A stretch of DNA of 64,000 nt, from positions 248,001 to 312,000 of the forward strand of contig JAMAHW010000001.1 of assembly GCA_023627715.1 (NCBI GenBank), given 5' to 3'. Below, piece by piece: positions 1-9,683 of the stretch. Each line of letters opens with the position of its first letter. Within the stretch, counting starts at the first letter, position 1. The stretch is from Periconia sp. R9002. Its lineage: Eukaryota; Ascomycota; Dothideomycetes; Pleosporales; Periconiaceae. Made by a program: the position numbers and the translations under genes. Under the pieces are notes generated by a model. That model searched no databases. It was not told the DNA's origin and saw only the letters and a program-made list of their open reading frames with translations.

Positions 1-1577
1 ACAACCAACCCTGGGGAAGACGCACCGCTCCCACAGCACCAGTTCATTAGGAGCCTTCTGGAGATCTGTAGGCCCAGATTGACTGCAGTTATTTCTGGGC
101 TTTTCATGCTCTCTCAACTCGATTCGAAAATTCTTTAAGAATTTTAAGGTTGCATTTCCGCATCTGCGGTTCGACAGTGGCTTCATAGAAAGTACCAATC
201 AAGATTGTGGAGATGGTTTCTTTGCTTCGACATGGAACGATTTTTCGGCCCATTTCTTCTCGGGCGTACAATCGGATTGGGTACCTTATTTCTTGCAACT
301 AATTTTCTTCCTTCCCACAAAGAATTCTTTCTCTTTCTTTAACATTGTACCAACATGTTTCCTTCAAGGTACACGGTCAGCCGGAATGTTTGCGATGGAT
401 TGGCACGTCATGCATGTGTCAGGTCTGTTTCTTGGTGTTCATCGTGTTTGGGCACATAGCGGATGACGATGAACAAGCGTCTTTTTTAATGTATGGCGCG
501 TCTCCAGTATCTGCGCTTCTTTTACAGGCGCGTGGATGCACGGGCGGCGACAGGGTACATTCTCTTGCCCGTCTTTTGTGCGTCAATGCTACAACAGAGA
601 AATGTTTTATACAAAGAAAACAATATATGGATCATTCCAGCTCATCATTGAAATTCTCAGCCGTCCTATTCATATGTGATGTATCTTATCTTTGATCGAC
701 ATCTTCAGTTTTGGAACAATTCTCACCCTCATGCGGTGTCAATTATGTTTATTGGTTAACAAAGGTAAGTCAATGAGTACGACGTGATGTGCTCCAGAGC
801 CATCGGTCTACACGTGCAAAGCGGGTAAACCTCAGGTGGCTGCCTTGTGTGCAACGGCGCAGCGGCCCCCATTACAGGCCTAGCGCAATCCTTCCCACCC
901 CGTATTAATATACATAGTGAAGGGAATTGCCCGACTGCTTCGTTTGTTAAAAGGCGGCTAAACGACGGTCGTCACCGTTTCGCTTCTGCTCGCTTTGCTG
1001 CTCCAGGTTTTGCTGTGTTATGGTGCCTCTTCTGCCACATCTAACTCAAACAGGTGAACTTAAGCCGAGGTACATCTTTTGACCCTCTCCTTTTCCCGGG
1101 TAATAAGATTGGGGGCCTTTTGGGCTTTGGTGTACGATCTCGACTTTTACTGATCGTCTTAGTTACATGAGAGAACGGTTTATTTGAGACGAGGCATTTT
1201 ACACGTTTGCAAAGCTCGAGGAGAAAAGGGCAGCCCACTTCCCTCCCTCCCCTTGTCGAATTTACCCACCGCGGACTTCACCAGAAACGAGAGTTAAGAC
1301 AAAAAAAGGAAAAAGACAATTGCCAATTAAATTCCTCAAAGTATGCGGTCGCGACGTACACAGTATACACTCGTGTGACGCCATCGAATTTTCTCTGGAT
1401 TGATCTGTCTTGTACAGAGTTACGTCGACTGCGGCATTCTGTGCACAATCACCAGAATAATTCGAGGACGTATAATCCTCTAAAGCGCAACTTCAATTGG
1501 ATTACGACCAGTCCTCCAGTACCCAGAGCACAAACCTCGGAACGAAAGGATAACATTCCCAGAAGAAAATCACGACA
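1..1577. other. gene-free left edge
   Basis: No reading frame here resembles a known family or shows spliceable exon structure. The short open frames are scattered over both strands without consistent codon character. The last 100 bases probably include the leader of the gene starting at 1578. Confidence 0.5.
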
Positions 1578-2246
1578 ATGCCGTCCCTAATGAAGAAATT
1601 CATAGGCGTGGACCAAAATCCCTACGGCAAACGCGATAACCCAAACAACCCATCCTACAATCCAACTGCCATCCGCCAGGACGTTGACCCCTTATCATCG
1701 ACACCACAAGGCAACGCAAACCCAACAGCATCACCGCGCGGCTCCATCGACTACCTCGCTGAAGCAAGGCAAGCCGGCGGACGAGATCCTGTGACGGGGA
1801 AGAAGCCCACACCCAAAGTACCCACGAAGTCCAAATCACTCCAAAACTTACGAAAAAGAATGCGCGGAGGAGCTAGCGGTGGTGAAAGCAGCAGGAGCGG
1901 CGGCGCTGGCCGTAGTGGAGATGTCCCATACAATCCTTCCACGGATCCCGCAAACCCCTTCGCGGACCCTGAAGCATACACCAACGCAAGATCAGAAGTA
2001 CCAGCACAAGTGCAACCGCAACAACGCGCACATGAGGATCGCCGCACTGACTCGCGCTATGAACAGTATATTTGGCAGATGAAAGAGCGAGAGTTGGCCA
2101 GACTGGCATGGCAGGAGCCTACAGGTGGATCGTTCTATGCGCCGCCACCGAGGCCGCTTATTCCTCGGAATGGTTATGGGAGTGGTAGTGGGAGTGCAAG
2201 TGGAGGTGGAGGTAAAAAGCGATCGATTAGAGCGTTGTTTAGATAA
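1578..2246 (+). CDS. orphan low-complexity protein, 222 aa
   Basis: This is a single-exon reading frame of 222 codons starting in a good context (ACAATGCC). I do not recognise a family. The product is rich in Pro, Gly, Ser, Asn and Arg and is predicted by eye to be largely disordered. A basic patch near residues 80-97 (SLQNLRKRMRGG) is followed by a Gly/Ser linker. A short charged, probably helical stretch follows around residues 153-178 (RYEQYIWQMKERELARL), and the tail is Gly/Ser-rich and ends in a basic KKRSIRALFR. The N-terminal and C-terminal basic segments could bind membranes or nucleic acid, but that is speculation. There are no signal peptide or membrane segments. Codon use looks fungal and coding rather than random. 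It is probably a lineage-restricted ascomycete protein. Confidence 0.6.
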   Translation: MPSLMKKFIGVDQNPYGKRDNPNNPSYNPTAIRQDVDPLSSTPQGNANPTASPRGSIDYLAEARQAGGRDPVTGKKPTPKVPTKSKSLQNLRKRMRGGASGGESSRSGGAGRSGDVPYNPSTDPANPFADPEAYTNARSEVPAQVQPQQRAHEDRRTDSRYEQYIWQMKERELARLAWQEPTGGSFYAPPPRPLIPRNGYGSGSGSASGGGGKKRSIRALFR

Positions 2247-3731
2247 GGAAAGCCGGTGTAGGAGTTGCTTGGAACGAGGAACGGGAGGATAGGAGATGTT
2301 TTGGTGGAAAAAGTTTCGTACGTAATTGATCTACTGAGGTGGATGACCTAGGTAGCGGAAATACCCTTTTACTGCTCTTGTCCATATTCTTTCCTACTTG
2401 TATTTTGGCTGCGAATCCCTCCTGACCCAAAAATCCTAGCTATTCTGTCGCCTTTCAAGAGGGATGATGGAATGGTTTATCCACTTCGATACAAACCATC
2501 TTGCAGTGAGCAGTAGCACATTACGTACACGCGGATACGGTTCGCGCTTGAGACGGTGTCATAGTTGCAGATCTGCATGTACCTGTTTGTACATGTAGCA
2601 CTGAAACATCTTCAATCCCCCCTTATAGTTACATCCCTTCAATCGGTCAGAAAATATCAATAGGCCCAATGCTATGCGTCAGTCATCACGCTGGAGGGTT
2701 CGACTTGCTTTGATGGACACAATCCGCCCACGTGAAGTCATTTTCTGCTATTGAATAAACATGGCGAAGCAATGATTCAAAACACAAACGAAGAGGGGAA
2801 TTGTGATCTACAAGAAAGGAGCTGCACGAGATCAGATTTGAGAGAGAGTTTATACGTACATGTTGTGCATTTGCTTCACTCTGAGCTGGCTATTTGCTGG
2901 CAATCAATAGACAAAGGAACTATATCAAGCTACCACAGAGATCGTGACCCAAAAATTGTGTGAGTACTACGCTATCGGTAGGGATATCTTGAAGATACGA
3001 ACAGGATGGGCTTCTACGAAACACTCTTACTACAATACCATTACACCAGCCGCTTTTTGATCGGTTTGATGAAATGGTGGTTCTACCAGAAGTGAGCATG
3101 AGTTTGTTCTATGGGGCCGCAAATTCGTAGGACTGATGTACCCTGTAGAGCTCTCCATACATGGCAGTGGGGAAGATCGGCGTGGATGGTTCAGCAGCAT
3201 TAGCGGTCGTTCAAACAGAGGACAAGATCAGGATAAGAAAATGAGTGTAATCACTGTCTGCCTGTTTCAAATGGCCAAAAACTGGAAACAATCATCGAGG
3301 TCATACATAAATGCTTGTACCTTCGTATATAATGACTATCAATTTTCAGTATCGTTAGAAAGCGCATACCATTGAATTCATACTATACCTCGGTGAATAG
3401 TCACACTTGGAACGGGTACCTTTCCTTAGCAAATATACATATCATATTTTCGACAGCTTCGTCTATGTAGACGAAAACGATATCAACTGTACGCCTATTG
3501 TAACACAGAATTTTGCTGGTGATCATGGAAAGCTAGAGAAAGAAAGTGAGGTGAAGTCGAGAAAGCAGCGCGCTAGTCCGAAAGCTATCTAGCTCCGATC
3601 GCGTGGTCCATGCGCGACTTCCTAGGTTGTCGGAACCGCAAGCTATGAGAGCTTCCGACTTTCTCGAACCTCCACCACAGTCCACAAACACAAAACGCGA
3701 CAGAGGCAAGACACCACAACACAAGTCCACC
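2247..3731. other. intergenic, 1.5 kb
   Basis: I see no supportable gene. The segment contains several short open frames without family resemblance, and near 3600-3730 the leader of the next gene. Confidence 0.5.
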
Positions 3732-5122
3732 ATGGCTGACAAAATGGAGGGCGTGACCTCTACCGCTCCTACAATGGATCCCAGCAAGTATCCTGTCCCA
3801 ATCGAAACGTATGTGCCCACTTCCTCGTTCGCAAAAGCTATCCGCTAACAATTTGTCGCAGCATCTGGGTAAACCTCCCTCTCTCTTGCAGCGTACTGCT
3901 CGCGCACCCAAAGCACATTGCATGCTGACCATAAACGTTCTACAGATTGGCAATCTGGCTGAGTGGGTCGATATCCCTCACCAGAAGAAATGTCTCGCTC
4001 GCGCCTTCAAAGTCTATGGACCCATCCTAGACATTATCATGAAGAGCAGCGTCAAGCGCAAGGGCCAGGCGTTCATTGTCTTCACCAGCGAAGAGTACGC
4101 TCGTCAAGCTGTTGAAGAAATGGACGAATTCCCTATGCATGGCAAGCCAATGAAGGTGCGCTTGGCCAACACCCATAGCGACAAGACGGTCCAGACCAAG
4201 GCTGCAGACATGTTCGAGGAGCACAAGCGCAAGCGTCTGATGATGAAAGGTCAGACATTTCAGAGAATTGAACTACAAAGCATGCGTACTCACACACCGG
4301 ACAGACTTCAAGCGCGCCAAGGAGGATGCAGAAGCTACCGCCAACCCTACCGCTACCCAGAAACCTGGCCATTTGGGTATCAACATGGTTCCTGACGAAT
4401 ACGTGCGGCCCAACAAGACTCTGTTCTTGACCAATCTTCCAGCCGATGCCGACGAGGATGCCTTGACCAACATGTTCGAGAACTTCGACGGCTTCAAGGA
4501 CGTCCGCCACGCTAGGGTCATTCCCGTCGCCTGGATCGAGTTCGAGAACGAGCAGTACGCTATCGCCGCCAAGGAAGCCGCATCCACCATGACTGTCGGT
4601 GCCTCCAAGGAGCGCTTGAACATCTCATACAAGCGAGAGTAGGTTTTCGTTGCAAGTTGACCGAATTTTCCCCCTTCTTTTCTTTGTATTATTGTGCATT
4701 TTAAGATACCTGGATTGCACTGCCTCCAAAGGCGCGTTTATTCATTTTCTTCCGTGGGGTTTTTTGTGTTTTCTTATTTCTTTTGTGGAAAAATTACTAA
4801 AAGACCGAAAAGGGATGAGGATGACATCAGGGAGAGGTTGGAGCGGGAGGCCAAGGAGGCTCACGAAAATTGGTACAAGCAGTGGGGTCATGTGCTACCT
4901 AATTACCAAGCTCGCAACCCCCGCGACCCTCGAAACTATCACCCTCACCATCCTAATGCACCTTGGGTCCGATACAATCCTGGAGAGAACGTACACGTGG
5001 CGCAGCCCGGCTACCAGAACCCGAACTTCAACGGTGGAATGGTCCCTCAAAACCGACATCGTCCTCAGGCCCGGAAACCGAACAACGGCAACTTCAACTT
5101 CAACGGGTACCCTAACAACTGA
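3732..5122 (+). CDS. U1A/U2B''-like two-RRM snRNP protein
   Basis: The product carries two RNA-recognition motifs in the arrangement of U1A/U2B'' (yeast Mud1/Msl1, fission yeast Usp102), which bind snRNA stem-loops in the spliceosome. Exons: 3732-3808, 3862-3868 (7 nt), 3946-4249, 4305-4638 and probably 4813-5122, giving 343 aa. RRM1 has RNP2 IWIGNL at residues 27-32 and RNP1 KGQAFIVF at 67-74. RRM2 has RNP2 LFLTNL at about 169-174 and the segment VAWIEFENE. The RNP2 of RRM1 exists only if the 7-nt exon is included, and that exon also restores the frame. If the last intron (4639-4812, donor GTAGGT, branch TTACTAA) is retained, translation stops at 4642 and gives a 241-aa form ending after RRM2, as in animal U1A. 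The spliced form adds a charged helix and an Asn/Pro-rich tail. I cannot tell U1A from U2B'' here. Confidence 0.85.
3862..3868 (+). other. 7-nt micro-exon (RNP2 of RRM1)
   Basis: The exon CATCTGG is flanked by an upstream intron (3809-3861, GTATGT...GCTAAC...GCAG) and a downstream intron (3869-3945, GTAAAC...GCTGACC...ACAG). It supplies the residues T(part)-I-W of the RNP2 motif. Exon 1 has 77 nt, so 7 nt are needed to enter exon 3 in frame. Confidence 0.8.
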
Positions 5123-5512
5123 GGAGGTGCATGGCTTCATCTGGTGTTTTGGTGTTTTTGGTGTTTTCGGGGAGGGATTATGAATGCATTTGGCATCAAA
5201 TTATGGCGCTCTTCGTTAAGATTTGCAGCTTTCATGATGAAATTCTGGCAGCAGTATATATTATGACGTCGCATGTGACGGGCTGCCCTATGCATACTTG
5301 AATTGTCACGCTCAGACGTTCAAGGAATTACAATGGAAAATCTGGTCTCATCCACTTTGCTCGTCTTTATGTACGCTGAATGCGTGATCGACTGACTGAA
5401 CGGCACAGATATTGAAGTGTTGTTTGATATTGGGTGAATTACAAGTGTATTTGCATTTATCCTCATGATCGGCCAACAAATCAGCTGCAAACTCCCGCCC
5501 CAGATGACCAGG
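5123..5512. other. convergent 3' intergenic region
   Basis: This 390-bp stretch lies between the tail-to-tail ends of the U1A-like gene and the V-ATPase D gene. It presumably carries both 3' UTRs. I see no gene in it. Confidence 0.5.
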
Positions 5513-6687
5513 TTAGAAAATGACATCTTCATTGTCCTTGTCACCGAGCAGATCTTGACTATCCCCGGCATCTGCAGCTGCCTCATCTGCTTGCTCTTTG
5601 GTAGCAGACGCCTTCTCATGCTCCCTCTCCTGATCTGCCTCGGCGGCATCCCTCTGCTTTTTGCCAGAAACCTTCTTCAACCTGTAGAACTCTTCACGAT
5701 CCAGCTCGTCTAATTCGGAGTTGATGTACTTGATGGTGTTTTCTGTGCGAGGTATGATGACATGCTCGCTATGCGGTGTTAGCAACCAGATATGAACGAC
5801 GGTTGCAGATACCGCGAGCACTCACATGGCATTTACACGACGATTGACAACCTTGATCACCTCGTCTAATATGACAAACGCAGTCTGGAGACTGGCCAGC
5901 TCCACCAGCGTTTCAACAGCCCTAGCGTATGTTTCTCTACACCTTTGGACCTGCTGACCACCTTTTCCCAACCCTGTCAAAGCGAAATCGTTGTTGCTGT
6001 CTGCCGTGTAGCTCTCAAACTGCGGCAGGAAGACACCCGAGACGTTCTCCTGCTTGGTGCGAACGCGGAAGCGTGCCTGTTTTGCCGATTCCTGAATCTG
6101 GTAGCCTATGTCGCCGCCGACGGCGTATGTGACCTCGGCGAGCGAGAAGGCAGCTATCTGCATGACGCGCCCCATTTTACGCTTGGCTTCATCGATGCGA
6201 CGGGTAATTTCTGAACGAAGAAGGGAAACGTTTCAGCTGCATCGTCCTCGAAAAATGCGTGTGCAGAACGGGCGGGGAAAGGGAAATAGGATTACCTCGA
6301 AATCGCCTGCAGGAATGGTCAGCATGTTTTGTAAAGATAGCCAGGCCCACACTGAGGGGAGGTGTAAATGTTCGGAACGTACTTTGTGAGGGCTTCACTC
6401 TTGCGCTTCAGTAGGTCGTGGCCGGTTTGTGCACCCTTGAGCTTGCTCTTCATCAACCCGAGCGACTGGCGGGTTGGGAAGACGGCTTCCCTCGCCTGAT
6501 GGTGGTGTGTTAGCCATCTGATTCGATATGGTGCGGTGCGGTACGGTGGTATGGATTGTTATGCGGCAGAATGCAGAGCATAGCATATTGATAGATAGCT
6601 CGATCCACGATCGTATGAGCTTCTGCTACACTGCGCTGCACTGTACTCTGCTTTGCATCAAACTTGACTTACCCCGCTGCCCGACAT
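5513..6687 (-). CDS. vma8: V-type proton ATPase subunit D
   Basis: This subunit forms the central rotor stalk of the vacuolar H+-ATPase, coupling ATP hydrolysis in V1 to proton pumping. Five exons on the minus strand read 6687-6673, 6495-6383, 6306-6296 (11 nt), 6210-5826 and 5768-5513, giving 259 aa, the usual family length. The family landmarks are present: VFPTRQSLGLMKSKLKGA near the N-terminus, the segment QIAAFSLAEVTYAVGGDIGY, the block RFRVRTKQENVSGVFLP, and the C-terminal helix EHVIIPRTENTIKYI followed by LDREEFYRLKKV. The long N- and C-terminal helices would form the rotor coiled coil. The C-terminal 45 residues are acidic and low complexity. The first exon encodes only MSGSG. The gene is head-to-head with syf1, with start codons 428 bp apart. 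Confidence 0.95.
6296..6306 (-). other. vma8: 11-nt micro-exon of V-ATPase D
   Basis: On the minus strand the exon GCGATTTCGAG lies between a GCAG acceptor and a GTAATC donor. It converts the phase-2 end of exon 2 (ACA AA) into K-R-F-R-E, matching the conserved LT.RFR block of subunit D. Skipping it would shift the frame. Confidence 0.8.
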
Positions 6688-7115
6688 GGTGAAGAGAGGG
6701 ATGTAGGATCGACGGGCGTTTGGCTAGTTGAGGAGAGAACAGAAGGAGGGGTGTCTTGTATAAACCACGATGCGATATATCAATGGCACAAACGAAGGAC
6801 GCAACTGCTCTGCTCGTGATGTACGGCTGGGCTGCCACTGCCACTGCGTCACCTAAGCTAAGAGGGACTAGTGAACCAGGGAAAGAGCAGACGAGCGGTG
6901 CCACTTGCACGCCGTCCAAGTCGCTCCGGCTAGCGACCCGCCGCTGGCTCTGTGATTGGCTGGCGCTGCTGTCTGACCGACTTTGCTCTTTCCCTCACCA
7001 CCCGTTCCCAGTTCCCTTTCTAGTCCTTCATCCATCGCATCGACCACAACCACGACTACGCTCCCATCGCGTTTCTGCCCACTCGCGGGCTTTCCCCCTG
7101 CGCTGGCTCAACACA
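6688..7115. promoter_or_regulatory. divergent promoter vma8 / syf1
   Basis: The 428-bp interval separates the start codons of two divergently transcribed housekeeping genes. It contains an inverted CCAAT box (ATTGG, 6955-6959) and a CT-rich stretch just upstream of syf1. The syf1 frame stays open upstream to 6756, but the conserved protein begins at 7116, so this part is taken as leader. Confidence 0.45.
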
Positions 7116-9683
7116 ATGCCTGGCGAACTCATTCGCACCGTGACGGCTAGCCTGTCGAGGCCTGGCAAACGCAAAATCGAGCGCTCCCAGCACCTCTACC
7201 TCATCTCCGACCAGGATGTCGTCTACGAGCAGGACATACAGCGCAACCCAGGGAGCGTCAAACCCTGGCTGGACTACTACAGCTTCAAAAAGTCTAGAGG
7301 CAGCCTCCTGGAGCAGGCTTTTGTGCTCGAGCGCGCATGCACTACCCTGCCCCGTTCCTACAAGCTCTGGAAGCTCTACCTCGAGCTCCGTACCAACCAT
7401 CTCGAGACCAAGAATCCCGCAAAGTTCGCTCCCCACTACATGAAGGTCAATGCCTTGTTCGAGCGCTCCCTGGTCCTACTCAACAAGATGCCGCGCATCT
7501 GGGAAATGTACCTCAAGTTCCTCATGCGGCAGCCGCTCGTCACTACGACCCGTCATACCTTCGACCGAGCCCTGCGTGCACTCCCTCTTACGCAGCACAA
7601 CCGCATATGGGATCTATACCGTCCATTCGCCACATCGGCTTCGGGCGAGACGGCTGTGAGGATATGGAGGAGGTACATGCAAATTCATCCCGAAGATGCC
7701 GAAGACTTCATTGAGCTGCTCAAGGATATGCGCAAATACACAGAGGCCGTCAAAATGTACATGGAGATACTCAACAACCCGCGTTTCAAGAGCAAGGAGG
7801 CCAAAGGGCCCTTCCAATTCTGGACGGAGATGATTGAGCTGCTCATTGATCATGCAAAAGACATTGAGACCGGCGATGATAGCGGCATCAATGTGGAAAA
7901 AATCATCAGGAGCGGCATCTCGAAATTCCCCGATCAGCGGGGGATCCTTTGGGTAGGACTGGCTCGCTACTGGATGAACAAGAATGAATACGAGAAGGCT
8001 CGCGATGTCTTTGAGGAGGGAATCACGACTGTGATGACTGTCCGGGACTTCTCGGTGGTATTCGATACCTATGTCGAGGCCGAGGAGGCTATGGTTAGCA
8101 TCAAGCTGGATGAGGCTGCCGCTCGGTCCGATAAGGGCAAAGTCAATCCCGACGCGGATGCGGACCTCGACATCCGAATCGTCCGTTTCGAATCGCTTAT
8201 GCAGCGCCGGCCCTTCCTATTGAACGACGTTATGCTGCGCCAGAACCCACATAATGTCATCGAATGGGAGAAGCGCGTTGCTCTATGGGGTGACAATGAC
8301 AAGGAGGTGGTACAAACCTACACCGACGCCATTGCCGCTATCAACCCAAAGAAAGCTCACGGGAAATTCCACGACTTATGGACAAACTACGCCAAATTCT
8401 ACGAGGCCGGTGGGGACTTGCAGAATGCTCGCGTTATCATGGAGAAGGCTGTGAAAGTGCCATTCAAGTCGGTAGCCGAGCTAGCCGAAATGTGGTGCGA
8501 GTGGGCTGAGATGGAGCTGCGCAATGAGAACTTCGACAAAGCAGTCGAAATCATGGCCAAAGCCACAAAGGCGCCCAAGCGATCAAATGCTGATTACTTT
8601 GATGAATCACTAACCCCTCAACAACGCGTCCACAAGAGCTGGAAATTATGGAGTTTCTACGTGGATCTCGTCGAGAGTGTCGGCACACTTGAGGAGACGA
8701 AGAAGGTTTATGAGCGGATATTCGAACTCCGCATCGCTACGCCGCAGACTGTTGTTAACTATGCCAACTTATTAGAGGAGAACAACTACTTTGAGGATTG
8801 CTTCAAGGTTTTTGAGCGGGGCCTGGAACTCTTCAGTTATCCCGTTGCTTTCGAGCTCTGGAACCTCTACCTGACCAAGGCCGTGGATCGAAAGATTCAA
8901 ATGGAACGGTTGCGTGATCTCTTCGAGCAAGCCGTCGACGGGTGTCCACCAAAATTTGCCAAGGTACTGTACCTCATGTACGGTGCTTTGGAAGAAGACA
9001 GAGGTCTTGCTCGGCACGCGATGCGTATATATGAGCGTGCAACCCGAGCCGTCGCTGATGAAGATCGCATGGAAATGTTCAACTTCTACATCACCAAGTC
9101 TGCATCTAACTTCGGCCTCGCATCCACACGATCGATCTACGAGCGCGCCATCTCCAGCCTGCCCGACTCTGAGGCCAAAGAAATGTGCCTCAAATTTGCT
9201 GAAATGGAAAGAAGACTGGGTGAAATTGACCGTGCACGAGCAATCTACGGCCATGCTAGCCAATTCTGCGATCCACGAACCAGTCCTGAATTCTGGAAGA
9301 AATGGGAATCTTTCGAAGTCCAACATGGAAACGAGGACACTTACAAGGAAATGCTTCGGATCAAGCGTAGTGTTCAAGCTCAGTACAAGTACGTAAACCC
9401 CTTGATCTGCCTTAGGTACATTTTACTAACATGCTACAGCACCGATGTCAACTTCATCGCTTCTCAAGCTGTCGCACGAGGTCAGCAAAATGGCAACGGA
9501 GAGCACGTCAATGGTGATGCCGTCGAGGGTGAGGATGCCATGGCAGCCCTTGAACGACAGGCAAAAGCACCACAAGGTTTCGTTGCAGCGAGCACTGGTC
9601 CGCAAGGCGGCAACATCAAGCCAAATGAGGAAAACGCAGCGGCAGCGAATCCCGATGCCATCGATCTCGACGACGACTTATGA
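7116..9683 (+). CDS. syf1: pre-mRNA splicing factor Syf1 (HAT repeats)
   Basis: Syf1 (human XAB2) is a scaffold of the NineTeen/Prp19-associated complex and acts in spliceosome activation. The product is 838 aa, close to the usual length. It consists almost entirely of half-a-TPR (HAT) repeats, seen as recurring W..Y..E and A R.I.ERA patterns such as IWEMYLKFLMRQPL, RIWRRYMQIHPEDAEDF, and ARAIYGHASQFCDP. It starts at MPGELIRTV, after which DQDVVYEQDIQRNP and SVKPWLDYYSFKK match the family N-terminus. One 51-nt intron (9389-9439, GTACGT, branch TTACTAAC) lies near the end and is stop-free and a multiple of three, so retention would add 17 residues. Splicing restores QYNTDVNFIASQ. The C-terminus is acidic (DAIDLDDDL). 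Confidence 0.93.
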   Translation: MPGELIRTVTASLSRPGKRKIERSQHLYLISDQDVVYEQDIQRNPGSVKPWLDYYSFKKSRGSLLEQAFVLERACTTLPRSYKLWKLYLELRTNHLETKNPAKFAPHYMKVNALFERSLVLLNKMPRIWEMYLKFLMRQPLVTTTRHTFDRALRALPLTQHNRIWDLYRPFATSASGETAVRIWRRYMQIHPEDAEDFIELLKDMRKYTEAVKMYMEILNNPRFKSKEAKGPFQFWTEMIELLIDHAKDIETGDDSGINVEKIIRSGISKFPDQRGILWVGLARYWMNKNEYEKARDVFEEGITTVMTVRDFSVVFDTYVEAEEAMVSIKLDEAAARSDKGKVNPDADADLDIRIVRFESLMQRRPFLLNDVMLRQNPHNVIEWEKRVALWGDNDKEVVQTYTDAIAAINPKKAHGKFHDLWTNYAKFYEAGGDLQNARVIMEKAVKVPFKSVAELAEMWCEWAEMELRNENFDKAVEIMAKATKAPKRSNADYFDESLTPQQRVHKSWKLWSFYVDLVESVGTLEETKKVYERIFELRIATPQTVVNYANLLEENNYFEDCFKVFERGLELFSYPVAFELWNLYLTKAVDRKIQMERLRDLFEQAVDGCPPKFAKVLYLMYGALEEDRGLARHAMRIYERATRAVADEDRMEMFNFYITKSASNFGLASTRSIYERAISSLPDSEAKEMCLKFAEMERRLGEIDRARAIYGHASQFCDPRTSPEFWKKWESFEVQHGNEDTYKEMLRIKRSVQAQYKYVNPLICLRYILLTCYSTDVNFIASQAVARGQQNGNGEHVNGDAVEGEDAMAALERQAKAPQGFVAASTGPQGGNIKPNEENAAAANPDAIDLDDDL

